Positions 35,053 to 43,540 of a DNA stretch of 64,000 nucleotides are shown here, piece by piece. A model generated the notes under the pieces. It was not told the DNA's origin. It was given only the letters and a program-made list of their open reading frames with translations, and did no database searches. The DNA comes from CAWVSB01 sp036960375 (GTDB lineage Bacteria > Pseudomonadota > Gammaproteobacteria > Pseudomonadales > CAWVSB01). Made by a program: the position numbers and the translations under genes. The stretch spans positions 73,894-137,893 of the forward strand of contig JBALVY010000011.1 of the NCBI GenBank assembly GCA_036960375.1, in the 5' to 3' direction. Position 1 is the stretch's first letter, and every line of letters begins with the position of its first letter.

Positions 35053-35524
35053 GAATGATAAAATTATTAGTGACGACTGGCAGCTACTAGCCAAAGACGC
35101 CACGCTGGAAGAAATGGGTAACAATCCAGTGATTATACCGTTAAATCTTTGGCAGTCAGCCAAAGAGCAATTAACAGGCCGTGAGCAATTAGGGATCTGG
35201 CTGGATAGTGACGAATCTCCTGAGAGCATAGCAACCGATCTCGATAACTTTCAGCTAATAGCTATTAATTTTCCGGTTTTTGCTGACGGTCGCGGCTATA
35301 GCTACGCTCGAGTACTGCGTGAAGAGTACAACTATAGTGGTGAATTACGCGCTATTGGTGATGTCTTACGAGACCAACTGTTCTTTCTGATGCGCTGCGG
35401 TTTTGATGCCTTTGCTATCCGTGAGGATCGCGACGCCACCGACGCCCTTGCCTCTTTAACAGATTTCTCCGACAGTTATCAAATTGCGGTCGATCAACCC
35501 GTGCCACTCTTTAGACGCCGCTAG
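35036..35524 (+). CDS. DUF934 domain-containing protein, sulfite-reductase partner
   Basis: Protein of 162 residues. Family pattern: DDWQLLAKD, VIIPLNLWQSAKEQL, FQLIAINFPVFADGRGYSYAR and LRDQLFFLMRCGFDAFAIRED. The start ATG at 35036 has AAGGAGAAGG just upstream and overlaps the reductase gene by 17 bp, so the two are translationally coupled. DUF934 proteins are consistently found next to CysI-type reductases and are thought to help in sulfite assimilation, possibly as an electron-transfer or assembly factor; the mechanism is not established. A longer frame starting inside the reductase gene is rejected. Confidence 0.92.
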   Translation: MPKIIKNDKIISDDWQLLAKDATLEEMGNNPVIIPLNLWQSAKEQLTGREQLGIWLDSDESPESIATDLDNFQLIAINFPVFADGRGYSYARVLREEYNYSGELRAIGDVLRDQLFFLMRCGFDAFAIREDRDATDALASLTDFSDSYQIAVDQPVPLFRRR

Positions 35525-35554
35525 AGCTTTCGCGCATTGCAATTACTGCCTTCA

Positions 35555-35592
35555 TTCACTACTGTAGTAAGCTAATACGCTACAGTAGTGAA
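35555..35592 (+). promoter_or_regulatory. Perfect 13 bp inverted repeat immediately before the antiporter start codon
   Basis: TTCACTACTGTAG (35555-35567) and CTACAGTAGTGAA (35580-35592) are exact complements with a 12-base loop. The right arm ends two bases before the ATG at 35595 and occupies the place of the ribosome binding site. There is no T-run, so it is not a standard terminator. It could be an RNA hairpin that controls translation or a DNA operator. Confidence 0.75.
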
Positions 35593-35594
35593 AC

Positions 35595-36764
35595 ATGGAA
35601 GGCATCTCTTTTACACACGCATTTTTTATCATTTTTACAGGCGCCGCCGTACTGGCTTCTGTGGCTCTCTATACCCGTCAGCCTCTACTTATAGCTTATA
35701 TCTGTCTCGGTGCGATCGTTGGCCCCTACGGTCTAAAATGGATCGATGATCTGCAGCTACTGTCCGATATATCCAAGGTCGGTATTCTTTTCTTGCTATT
35801 CCTACTCGGTCTGGATATGCAGCCGCAAGCGCTGCTTACCGTGCTTCGCAAAGCGACGCTAGTCGCCATTCTCAGCTGCGGCACTTTCGCCTTGGGTGGC
35901 TATGCTGTGGCAATCAGTTTTAATTATCCACACGGCGAAGCGCTCATTATTGGTGCAGCAATGATGTTTTCCAGCACCATTATCGGCATCAAACTATTAC
36001 CTACCACCATTTTGCATCATAAACATATGGGCGAATTGATGATCGGTATCCTGCTGTTACAGGATATGATCGCCATTTTCTTGCTAATGGCCTTGCTCAC
36101 TGGCAACGATGGCAACCTCGATCCAGTATCATTTGGTAAAGCCGTAGTCGCGCTGCCCTTTTTAGTCGGCATGGCCTTTGCCTTTGTTAAGTGGGTATTG
36201 CTGCCGCTTATCAGTCGCTTTGATCGATTCCACGAATATATCTTTTTGCTCGCTCTAGGCTGGTGTCTGGGCATGGCTGAGTTAGCACACTGGCTGGGTT
36301 TATCCGCTGAAATCGGTGCTTTCTTAGCCGGCATATCCATAGCTGCCAGCCCCATATCGCAATACATCGCGACCAGCTTACGGCCGCTGCGTGACTTCTT
36401 TCTGATTATGTTTTTCTTCTCACTGGGAGCCAGCTTTGATCTGAGTCTGTTGGCATCTATCGCTGTACCGGCGCTAATTTTGGCCGCTTTAATGCTGGGG
36501 CTGAAACCCATAATCTTCAGGCTTCTATTAAGGCGAATGAGTGAAACCAAATCACTGGCATGGGATGTCGGTTTTCGACTTGGACAGATCAGTGAGTTTT
36601 CATTACTGGTCGCTTATTTAGCGGTAGATCGCGGCTTGATAGGTAAAGACGCATCACATCTGATTCAAGCTACGGCAATCCTCACCTTCCTTATTTCAAG
36701 CTATATCGTCATATTGAATTACCCTACGCCAATAGCCATTTCAGACAAATTGCGCAGAGATTAA
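35595..36764 (+). CDS. Cation:proton antiporter, CPA2 (KefB-like) family, membrane domain only
   Basis: Inner-membrane exchanger of 389 residues with about 11-12 hydrophobic helices. CPA2 landmarks are RQPLLIAYICLGAIVGPYGL near residue 27, FSSTIIGIKLLP near 120, the ion-site region GLSAEIGAFLAGISIAASP near 240 and LIMFFFSLGASFDLSLL near 270. It lacks the C-terminal RCK/TrkA-N regulatory domain found in KefB and KefC, so the length is that of the bare transport domain. Potassium or sodium as substrate cannot be decided. No Shine-Dalgarno sequence outside the hairpin precedes its ATG. Confidence 0.9.
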   Translation: MEGISFTHAFFIIFTGAAVLASVALYTRQPLLIAYICLGAIVGPYGLKWIDDLQLLSDISKVGILFLLFLLGLDMQPQALLTVLRKATLVAILSCGTFALGGYAVAISFNYPHGEALIIGAAMMFSSTIIGIKLLPTTILHHKHMGELMIGILLLQDMIAIFLLMALLTGNDGNLDPVSFGKAVVALPFLVGMAFAFVKWVLLPLISRFDRFHEYIFLLALGWCLGMAELAHWLGLSAEIGAFLAGISIAASPISQYIATSLRPLRDFFLIMFFFSLGASFDLSLLASIAVPALILAALMLGLKPIIFRLLLRRMSETKSLAWDVGFRLGQISEFSLLVAYLAVDRGLIGKDASHLIQATAILTFLISSYIVILNYPTPIAISDKLRRD

Positions 36765-36889
36765 GCCTTAACCGGTGTTGCGGCTTGAATTTTCACCGCG
36801 ATAGATAACACAACAGCAACGCCCATTACGCCAATCACCACATTAAATGGCAGACTGTAGCTGCCACTGTAATCCAATAGCGATGACAT
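36761..36889 (-). pseudogene. Remnant resembling the C-terminal helix of an MFS transporter
   Basis: A 42-codon frame reads LLDYSGSYSLPFNVVIG, a hydrophobic helix GVMGVAVVLSIAVKI and the tail QAATPVKA before a stop that overlaps the antiporter stop by two bases. The layout matches the last transmembrane segment and tail of a major-facilitator transporter. The codon just before its ATG is a TAA, and only 30 bp separate it from pyruvate kinase, so the rest of the gene is gone. A 42-residue independent peptide is the alternative. Confidence 0.45.
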
Positions 36890-36919
36890 TTATCAATGTC
36901 GGAGATCGCTGTTTTCTGG

Positions 36920-38332
36920 TCAGGCAATAACTTCCCTCACTTGAATAGAATCCGCGCCCTCACTACCAGCCAGTGCATCCGAAATAACAACAACTCTGTC
37001 GCCGGCAGAAAAGTCTTCACGCTCCAGCAAAATCCGAAATGCCGTCAACAGTGTTTTTTCCGGTTCACTGCTAAAGTCTATTCGGTGCGCATAGACGCCT
37101 CGAGAAAGCGCTTGTTGGCGTCGGGTTCTACTGTCATTGGTGAACGCATAAATAGCTGACACCTTAGGGTGGCAATTGGCCACCCAGTTAGCCATACGTC
37201 CACGCCGGGTGATAACCACAATGCCTTTGGCCTTGAGTGAATCGGCCAAGTGAACCGCACTGGAAGCAACGTTCTGCTTATGGTGATCCAGCGACAACTT
37301 ATCAATAAAGCGAAGGCCTCGACTGGCCTCAACCGTGCGGGCGATTTTATCCAGACTTTCAACACATTTTATTGGATGTTTGCCTATCGTTGTTTCGCCT
37401 GACAACATCACGGCATCCACTTCTTCATAAACCGCGTTAGCCACATCGGTTACCTCCGCCCGAGTGGGCATAGGGTTGGTAATCATCGACTCCAGCAAAT
37501 GTGTTGCCACAATCACACGTTTACCCGCCTCTGCGCACTTACGTACGATTGTTCGCTGTATTTCAGGCAGCTCATAAAAAGGCACTTCTACACCCAGGTC
37601 ACCCCTGGCCACCATGATACCGTCGGCTTCAGCGATGATTTCATCCAGATTTGTCAGGCCCTGTTGATCTTCGATCTTGGCAATAATTTTGATTTTTTTT
37701 GCTTTGGGTCCCAGGAATGCGCGCAATTCACGCACATCCTCCGCTTCTCGCACAAAAGACAAAGCAATAAAATCAACTTCCTGCTCCATGCCAAATCGAA
37801 TGTCAGCTTTGTCTTTTTCGGTAATGGCCGGTAAATTGACTCTGACACCCGGAAGATTGACGTGTTTTTTGCTCTTTAGTAGACCGCCATCAATAACGCG
37901 GCAGTTCATTCGCTGTGCTTCCTTGGCCAGAACCTCCAGGTTAATCAGGCCGTTATCAACAGTGATAATGTCGCCAACGCTCACGGCGTCTATCAGATCG
38001 GCATAATCTATATGTATCGAGCTTTCCTCTACGCTGTCAGCGCCCCGTACAACGACCTCTACTTCCTTGCCTTCCTGCAGGTTAAGATCTGATGTCATTT
38101 GTCCTGTACGTATTTCAGGGCCCTGGGTATCCAGTAGTACGGGTATCGTGTAATTCACTTTTTTATTCAGCGTGCGAATAGCCTTTATGATATCGGCGCA
38201 GACATCGTGTTCACCGTGAGACATATTCAGGCGCACCACATTCATACCGGCTGCATAAAGCTTCTCCAGCATGTCATAGGAACTGGTTGCCGGTCCGATG
38301 GTACAGACGATTTTAGTCTTACGTTTTATCAC
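36920..38332 (-). CDS. pyk: Pyruvate kinase
   Basis: Final step of glycolysis, making pyruvate and ATP from phosphoenolpyruvate. 470 residues, the length of E. coli PykF. Visible signatures: KTKIVCTIGPAT, GMNVVRLNMSHGEH near residue 29, LLDTQGPEIRTG, the catalytic lysine block IIAKIEDQQGLTNLDEI near 215-231, GIMVARGDLGVEVP and VMLSGETTIGKHP. The C-terminal allosteric domain is intact (VVITRRGRMANWVANCHP). It follows the pnt operon on the same strand but is separated from it by a terminator, so it probably has its own promoter. The window shows no other glycolytic gene. Confidence 0.95.
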   Translation of the reverse strand: MIKRKTKIVCTIGPATSSYDMLEKLYAAGMNVVRLNMSHGEHDVCADIIKAIRTLNKKVNYTIPVLLDTQGPEIRTGQMTSDLNLQEGKEVEVVVRGADSVEESSIHIDYADLIDAVSVGDIITVDNGLINLEVLAKEAQRMNCRVIDGGLLKSKKHVNLPGVRVNLPAITEKDKADIRFGMEQEVDFIALSFVREAEDVRELRAFLGPKAKKIKIIAKIEDQQGLTNLDEIIAEADGIMVARGDLGVEVPFYELPEIQRTIVRKCAEAGKRVIVATHLLESMITNPMPTRAEVTDVANAVYEEVDAVMLSGETTIGKHPIKCVESLDKIARTVEASRGLRFIDKLSLDHHKQNVASSAVHLADSLKAKGIVVITRRGRMANWVANCHPKVSAIYAFTNDSRTRRQQALSRGVYAHRIDFSSEPEKTLLTAFRILLEREDFSAGDRVVVISDALAGSEGADSIQVREVIA

Positions 38333-38399
38333 TCACTACTCCCGTTTTCACACTAAATGAATAATTGTTAATTCTACCCCGCCATTTTCGAATAGCCAT

Positions 38400-38429
38400 A
38401 AAAAATGCCGGCAGTTGCCGGCATTTTCA
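38400..38429 (-). terminator. Rho-independent terminator after pntB
   Basis: AAATGCCGGCA, short loop, TGCCGGCATTT makes a GC-rich stem just downstream of the pntB stop, with a T-run on the minus strand. It separates the transhydrogenase operon from pyruvate kinase. Confidence 0.92.
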
Positions 38430-38445
38430 ATATCAATCGAGCTTA

Positions 38446-39816
38446 TTAACTAAACTCTCGAATCATTTGTCCAATAGACTCCTTTGCATCGCCAAAGATC
38501 ATTCGTGTATTGTCTTTGAAGAATAGAGGATTATCGATACCGGCAAAACCCGAAGCCATGGAACGCTTCAGTACAAACACCGTGCGAGCATGATCAACAT
38601 TAATGACCGGCATGCCGTAAATTGGGCTGCCTTCCATCTCTCTTGCTGCGGGGTTAACCACGTCGTTGGCGCCGATAACAATGGCAACATCAACATTGGC
38701 CATGCGAGGATTGATATCATCCATTTCCATTAGCAGATCATAGGAAACGTCGGCCTCAGCCAGCAATACGTTCATATGACCAGGCATACGCCCGGCAACA
38801 GGGTGAATACCGAATACCACCTCGGCACCATTCTCTTCCAGCAACTCCTGTAGCTCTTTTACCACATGCTGTGCCTGGGCAACTGCCATACCGTAGCCGG
38901 GAATAATGGCTATGCTACTGGCTGCTTCAAGAATGTAATAGGCATCTTGTGGCGTCAGAGGTTTGACCTCGCCCTCGATCTTGGTATTGGTGGTCTTTAC
39001 CGCACCGAAGCCCGAGAACAGCACATTGGATAATGAGCGGTTCATAGCCTTACACATGATCTGGGTAAGAATGATACCGCTGGCCCCAACCAATGAACCG
39101 GCCACTATCAGCAAATTGTTCTCTACCGCAAAACCTGCCGCACAGGCCGCAAGACCTGAGTAGCTATTAAGCAAAGAGATAACCACGGGCATATCGGCGC
39201 CGCCAATGGGAATAACCGCCAAAACACCAAACACAACAGATATTGCTATAGCACTGTACAGCCATAACACATTGCTAGGGTCGTTAACAAACATCACTCC
39301 GCAGCCAATAATAGACAGTATTAACACGCTATTAACAATTTGTTGACCGGAAAATAACAGCGGGCGTCCTGGCATCTTTTCGCTAAGCTTGGCATAAGCG
39401 ATTAAAGAGCCGGTAAAGGTCATACCACCGATAAGAATGGACAGGAAAATAGTAGTGATTGTAAAGCTCGACTGGCCAGGCGCGATCGCCGACCAACCCA
39501 CCAGTAAACTGGCGGCACCACCAAAGCCATTAAACAGGGCTACCATTTCTGGAATCACTGTCATTGCAACCACACGGGCAACTGTCGCGCCTATAACACC
39601 ACCGATGATGATACCAACAGCGATCCATTTGAAATCGACAATACTCTGGTCGAGTAAAGTCACAACGACAGCAAGCAACATACCCAGAGCGGATAACATA
39701 TTACCTTTACGCGCAGTCGCAGGAGAGCTGAGTTTTTTCAAGCCTAATATAAATAAGGCCGCGGAAACAACATAGGCAAAATTGATTATCAGAGCATTTA
39801 TCGTAACTTCTTCCAT
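38446..39816 (-). CDS. pntB: NAD(P) transhydrogenase subunit beta
   Basis: Membrane and NADP(H)-binding subunit of the proton-translocating transhydrogenase, which makes NADPH from NADH using the proton gradient. 456 residues. The N-terminal half has eight or nine hydrophobic helices. The C-terminal domain III binds NADP(H) with IIPGYGMAVAQAQHVVKEL near residue 308 and FGIHPVAGRMPGHMNVLLAEA near 342, then DDINPRMANVDVAIVIGANDVVNPAA. Its start overlaps the pntAb stop by one base. Last gene of the operon before a terminator. Confidence 0.96.
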   Translation of the reverse strand: MEEVTINALIINFAYVVSAALFILGLKKLSSPATARKGNMLSALGMLLAVVVTLLDQSIVDFKWIAVGIIIGGVIGATVARVVAMTVIPEMVALFNGFGGAASLLVGWSAIAPGQSSFTITTIFLSILIGGMTFTGSLIAYAKLSEKMPGRPLLFSGQQIVNSVLILSIIGCGVMFVNDPSNVLWLYSAIAISVVFGVLAVIPIGGADMPVVISLLNSYSGLAACAAGFAVENNLLIVAGSLVGASGIILTQIMCKAMNRSLSNVLFSGFGAVKTTNTKIEGEVKPLTPQDAYYILEAASSIAIIPGYGMAVAQAQHVVKELQELLEENGAEVVFGIHPVAGRMPGHMNVLLAEADVSYDLLMEMDDINPRMANVDVAIVIGANDVVNPAAREMEGSPIYGMPVINVDHARTVFVLKRSMASGFAGIDNPLFFKDNTRMIFGDAKESIGQMIREFS

Positions 39817-40103
39817 TATTTGCCCGCCTTCTTCTTAAACATGGCCAGCATACGGTCTGTCACCATATAACCACCCACCACATTGATAGTAGCCAGCGTA
39901 ACAGCACCCACCGCAAGCCAATTGGCCATAACTGGGTCACTGGTAGAACCGGCAATAGCCAGCGCTCCAACCAGAGTAATACCCGAAATAGCATTTGATG
40001 CAGACATCAACGGTGTATGCAGGGTCGCGGGGACCTTATTGATCAATTCAAAGCCCAGAAAAATAGACAGGACCAGAATAAACGTGAGAAATACGATTTC
40101 CAT
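39816..40103 (-). CDS. pntAb: NAD(P) transhydrogenase subunit alpha, part 2 (membrane segment)
   Basis: Small membrane subunit of 95 residues with three hydrophobic helices, beginning FLTFILVLSIFLGFELINKVP. The TPLMSASNAISGITLVGAL block at about residues 31-49 is the conserved proton-channel part that in E. coli is fused to the C-terminus of PntA. The split form is like that of Rhodospirillum rubrum and many pseudomonads. It lies between pntAa (11 bp gap) and pntB (one base overlap), so all three are cotranslated. Confidence 0.95.
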   Translation of the reverse strand: MEIVFLTFILVLSIFLGFELINKVPATLHTPLMSASNAISGITLVGALAIAGSTSDPVMANWLAVGAVTLATINVVGGYMVTDRMLAMFKKKAGK

Positions 40104-40114
40104 ACTTGCTCTCC

Positions 40115-41248
40115 TTAGGCGTAATGCTTCGCGATCATTTGGTTAACGACCGAACCTTCATGGGTGATCACACATCCGGATATTTCATTTTCGAAATCCA
40201 GTGTGAAAGTTTTGGCTTCTTCATCCCAAAACTCATCCACAAGGTTAAAAAGATTACTGGAATACATCTGACTGGCATCGCGAGGCACTTCATTGGGCCA
40301 ATTACCGCTACCAATAATTTTAACGCCATTGGCAGTGACGACATTCTCACCTGCAACAGAGCCTTCTACATTACCGCCATTTTCAGCCGCCATATCGACA
40401 ACCACGCTGCCCGGCTTCATTGCTGCAACCATGTCGGCAGTCACTATAACCGGAGGCTTGCGGCCAAATAACTGAGCCGTCGTTATGACGATGTCAGAAT
40501 CGGCAATTTCGGCTTTTTGGCCATCCAATTGAATTTGTAGCTGCTCTGGCGTTAGCGCCAGCGCGTATCCGTCTGCTGTTTGTCCGGTTTCACCCAGATC
40601 AATATCGAGGAATTTGGCACCCAACGACTGAACTTGCTCGGCTACAACGGCCCTGGTATCAAATGCAGTTACCTTGGCGCCAAGTCGTTTGGCTGTCGCG
40701 ATAGCCTGCAAGCCTGCAACACCGGCACCAATGATAAATACCTTGGCAGGTTTTAAAGTACCTGCAGGTGTCATCATCATTGGCAATATACGATCGAGCG
40801 CGTCGGTCCCTTTAACTACCATGACATAACCGGCAAGGTTGGCCTGAGAGCTCAATGCATCCATTTTCTGTGATCGCGTAATTCTGGGAACCATCTCCAT
40901 GGAAATAGAGCTGATATTTTTCGCCTGGAATTTTTCAACCAGTTCACGTTCATTAAACGGGTCGAGAAAGCTGATATGCACGCTACCGGACTTCAGCAGG
41001 TCTACCTCCTCTATAGCAGGTTTGCGCAGCCGCAGCACAAGATCGGCCTCGGTAAGTAAGGCAGCGCGGTCAGACACAATGGTTGCGCCAACTTCACTAT
41101 ATTGCTCATCGGAAAATCCAGCACCATTGCCCATTCCTGTTTCAATATGAATGGTGGCACCAGCGCGAATCAGCTTCTTGACGGAATCTGGGATCATCGG
41201 TACCCGGTTTTCTCCCGGATACTGCTCCCTGGGAACTGCAATTAACAT
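40115..41248 (-). CDS. pntAa: NAD(P) transhydrogenase subunit alpha, part 1 (NAD-binding)
   Basis: Soluble NAD(H)-binding domain I of transhydrogenase, 377 residues, related to alanine dehydrogenase. Key blocks are PREQYPGENRVPMIPDSVKKL at the N-terminus, RSQKMDALSSQANLAGY near residue 126, the nucleotide fold FIIGAGVAGLQAIATAKRLGA near 171 and VVDMAAENGGNVEGS near 283. First gene of pntAa-pntAb-pntB. The 287 bp region upstream is AT-rich and gene-free, and contains a small GTTTGA/TCAAAC inverted repeat near 41276-41294 that may lie in its leader. Confidence 0.96.
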   Translation of the reverse strand: MLIAVPREQYPGENRVPMIPDSVKKLIRAGATIHIETGMGNGAGFSDEQYSEVGATIVSDRAALLTEADLVLRLRKPAIEEVDLLKSGSVHISFLDPFNERELVEKFQAKNISSISMEMVPRITRSQKMDALSSQANLAGYVMVVKGTDALDRILPMMMTPAGTLKPAKVFIIGAGVAGLQAIATAKRLGAKVTAFDTRAVVAEQVQSLGAKFLDIDLGETGQTADGYALALTPEQLQIQLDGQKAEIADSDIVITTAQLFGRKPPVIVTADMVAAMKPGSVVVDMAAENGGNVEGSVAGENVVTANGVKIIGSGNWPNEVPRDASQMYSSNLFNLVDEFWDEEAKTFTLDFENEISGCVITHEGSVVNQMIAKHYA

Positions 41249-41535
41249 AGACGGCCCTCTTACTTAATGAATGCGGTTTGATTTTTTGTCAAACTCTGTT
41301 CAGGTTGGGCATTAGAGAGCAAAGAAGTGCTCTTATCAAGCTTGTAACTATTTATTTCGGTGATACCGGTAAAGCACTATTCGCATAACAAATGATTATA
41401 TGAACTGTCAAAAACACCCGATAAGCTGTTGTTTATCAAGAACTTACATAAAAACGACATCTGATATATGCAGCGAAATTGGTCGTTTTAATGAAAATTA
41501 AAAAATGTCCCCAGATACCACCTCAATTAGCTACT
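41249..41535. other. AT-rich gene-free region upstream of pntAa
   Basis: No reading frame with family character is seen on either strand. It must contain the pnt promoter. The upstream GST gene on the same strand ends without a recognisable terminator. Confidence 0.5.
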
Positions 41536-42159
41536 TTAGCCCAATAATACCGCCATTCGCTTGTGATGCGAGGCTAACCGGGTGCAGTGCTCGGGAATAG
41601 AAGTCTTCGTCCAGCCGGCAAAATTTACCAGCACGAATAAATCGATATCAGCCAAGCTTGGCCCGGAACCTACTAAAAACTCCCTGGCTTCGAGCGCCGC
41701 GTCGGCAATGTCGAAGAAAGCATCAAGCCGCTTTACGCCTCGATCAATCAATTCAGGTATCTGCTCGACAGCCAATGCCCCGGGCATGGCCCGACCGGCA
41801 AATGCCTTGTTTCCATTACGCAAAATTTCCGCAACAGGGCTCATGCCTTCCAGGTAGATGCGATGATCCCAGGAAATGACCTGCGCCCTCTCCAAGCTAT
41901 CATTGCCCATCAATGCTCTGTCCGGATACAGATCTTCCAGATAAGAGCAGATTCCAATGACTTCAGACAGTATCTGGCCGTCATCTAATACCAGACACGG
42001 TACGGTGCAGGAGGGGTTAATCGATTTGAAGTCAGGACTAAATTGCTCCTGCGGTTCACCCAGGTTGATTTCCTGCGAGGGGATCTCTATACCCTTTAGC
42101 TTCATAAACAGATGCAAGCGCTGGGGATTAGGGGCAAATTCGAATGTGTATAATTTCAT
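41536..42159 (-). CDS. Glutathione S-transferase family protein
   Basis: Second GST of the window, 207 residues. N-terminal domain: KLYTFEFAPNPQRLHLFMKL with an asparagine-proline pair in the catalytic loop, NPSCTVPCLVLDDGQ around the cis-proline and LSEVIGICSYLEDLYP for glutamate binding (residues about 48-79). The C-terminal helical domain has GPSLADIDLFVLVNFAGW. It differs clearly from the GST at 5.6 kb, so it is not a recent duplicate. Its ATG overlaps the stop of the small membrane gene upstream by four bases, so the two are translationally coupled. Confidence 0.92.
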   Translation of the reverse strand: MKLYTFEFAPNPQRLHLFMKLKGIEIPSQEINLGEPQEQFSPDFKSINPSCTVPCLVLDDGQILSEVIGICSYLEDLYPDRALMGNDSLERAQVISWDHRIYLEGMSPVAEILRNGNKAFAGRAMPGALAVEQIPELIDRGVKRLDAFFDIADAALEAREFLVGSGPSLADIDLFVLVNFAGWTKTSIPEHCTRLASHHKRMAVLLG

Positions 42160-42527
42160 TGAGCAATCTCTAAATTTGGACTATATAACTGGCGAAACTC
42201 CAGCCGTGACTGGTGCTCGCCAAAAGGTTCATATATCGGCACGGAAGAAAGCATGATTAAAGATACCAAACCAATCAAGCCCACTACCGAGCCGCGGATT
42301 TTATACGGCCAATTTGCCGACCATCTTCCGTAAACATAACAAATGAGCGTTAAGCCAATTACAGCCAGCACTAACACTACACCAAGCGTCTGATATCCGG
42401 CAGCCTGTGGCCATTCTTTAACCAAATACAGCAAAGGAGCAAAGGCCGTGTGCCCACCAAACACCGGTAGCGGCAATAACACCCACAGAAAGCCCCACAG
42501 CACCAAGCGGCTTAAACCGACACTCAT
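42156..42527 (-). CDS. Hypothetical membrane protein coupled to GST
   Basis: Protein of 123 residues with three hydrophobic segments: LSRLVLWGFLWVLLPLPVF near the N-terminus, TLGVVLVLAVIGLTLICYVY in the middle and GSVVGLIGLVSLIMLSSVPI after a basic loop. I do not recognise a family. The C-terminus is soluble and polar. It ends in a four-base overlap with the GST gene, so a shared function, perhaps in membrane-associated detoxification, is possible but only inferred from coupling. The start ATG at 42527 is well upstream of the divergent thioesterase gene. Confidence 0.7.
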   Translation of the reverse strand: MSVGLSRLVLWGFLWVLLPLPVFGGHTAFAPLLYLVKEWPQAAGYQTLGVVLVLAVIGLTLICYVYGRWSANWPYKIRGSVVGLIGLVSLIMLSSVPIYEPFGEHQSRLEFRQLYSPNLEIAQ

Positions 42528-42632
42528 GCTTGACTCATTTTGTGTTTTATCATCACGCTATCCTGCATGAAAACCTGAAAATTCCATGGTATCTTAACCG
42601 ACTGATTTAATATTCACTAAGGATGGTATAGC

Positions 42633-43085
42633 GTGCCAAGCATCGAAGACAACTGTTTTATCTTGCCTTGGACGGTCCCGGCTGATGCTATCGATGGTCT
42701 TGGCCACACCAATAATGCAGCTTATATCCCCTGGTGCGAAGCCGTCGCCTGGCAACATTCGGAATTGTTGGGCCTGAGCCTGGCGGATTATCAGGCAACA
42801 AATAAAGCCATGGCAATACGGCAAGCGCACTACGACTACCACCAACCCAGCTTTGAGGCGGACAAACTGGAGATAATCACATGGCTGAGTGACTGCGACG
42901 GTAAATTGCGCCTGCGGAGAAACTTTCAAATAAAACGCTGTAGTGACCAAGTATTGATAATGGAGGCCTATTGGAATTTTATCTGTATCAATATAAAAAC
43001 AGGCAAACCGAGCAGAATGCCCGAGTCATATCTTAGCGCCTACGCCACTGCAGCCCTAGCCCAACCAATGCGGCAAGAAGACTAA
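42633..43085 (+). CDS. Acyl-CoA thioesterase, 4HBT hotdog family
   Basis: Hotdog-fold thioesterase of 150 residues expected to hydrolyse acyl- or aroyl-CoA. The active-site region is DGLGHTNNAAYIPWCEAVAWQ at about residues 20-40, where the 4HBT family normally has DxxGHVNN; the conserved aspartate, glycine, histidine and asparagines are all present. RQAHYDYHQPSFEADKLEI follows as the central strand. The start is GTG at 42633 with AAGGATGG nine bases upstream; the ATG within that sequence meets a stop at once. It overlaps the convergent dgkA gene by 30 bp at the 3' end. Confidence 0.85.
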   Translation: MPSIEDNCFILPWTVPADAIDGLGHTNNAAYIPWCEAVAWQHSELLGLSLADYQATNKAMAIRQAHYDYHQPSFEADKLEIITWLSDCDGKLRLRRNFQIKRCSDQVLIMEAYWNFICINIKTGKPSRMPESYLSAYATAALAQPMRQED

Positions 43086-43424
43086 AGCACCAACCACAGC
43101 AGCTCCTATCGCAGTCAGTAATACCCCGGCTGCGGCCAGGTCTTTTACTGTCTTAATAGCGGGACTGTGCTCTGGCTCCACCTTGTCACACAGCACCTCC
43201 AAAGCGGTATTAAAGGCTTCAGCGGCCCATACCATCGCTATAACTATCACTAGCGATAGCCATTCCAAGCGATTGATGCCGGTGACAAAACCAGCAATGG
43301 CCACCAGCACAGTGGCCAATAAATGCAACTGGGCATTAGGCTGGCTCTGCATTAACTCAAGCACCCCGGCTAAGGCATGACCGATGCTCTTGATTCGCAG
43401 CTTAGGAGAAAATGCCTGTTTCAC
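43056..43424 (-). CDS. dgkA: Diacylglycerol kinase
   Basis: Small inner-membrane kinase recycling diacylglycerol to phosphatidic acid. From the GTG at 43424 it has 122 residues, equal to E. coli DgkA, and AGAGG lies seven bases upstream; another GTG at 43448 has no such site. The three membrane helices and the catalytic block are present: GVLELMQSQPNAQLHLLAT, WLSLVIVIAMVWAAEAFNTALE with the conserved glutamates, and HSPAIKTVKDLAAAGVLLTA. It is convergent with the thioesterase and divergent from glpE, with which its upstream region is shared. Confidence 0.93.
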   Translation of the reverse strand: MKQAFSPKLRIKSIGHALAGVLELMQSQPNAQLHLLATVLVAIAGFVTGINRLEWLSLVIVIAMVWAAEAFNTALEVLCDKVEPEHSPAIKTVKDLAAAGVLLTAIGAAVVGALVFLPHWLG

Positions 43425-43540
43425 TGAATTACCTCTTATGTGTCTCACACAGATTAACGCCGCTAAAGCTGGAAGACAAATCTGCTCTATCTACCCACCG
43501 CCCAGAGACTTATAATCCGTCATCAGAACAGAGGAATGAC

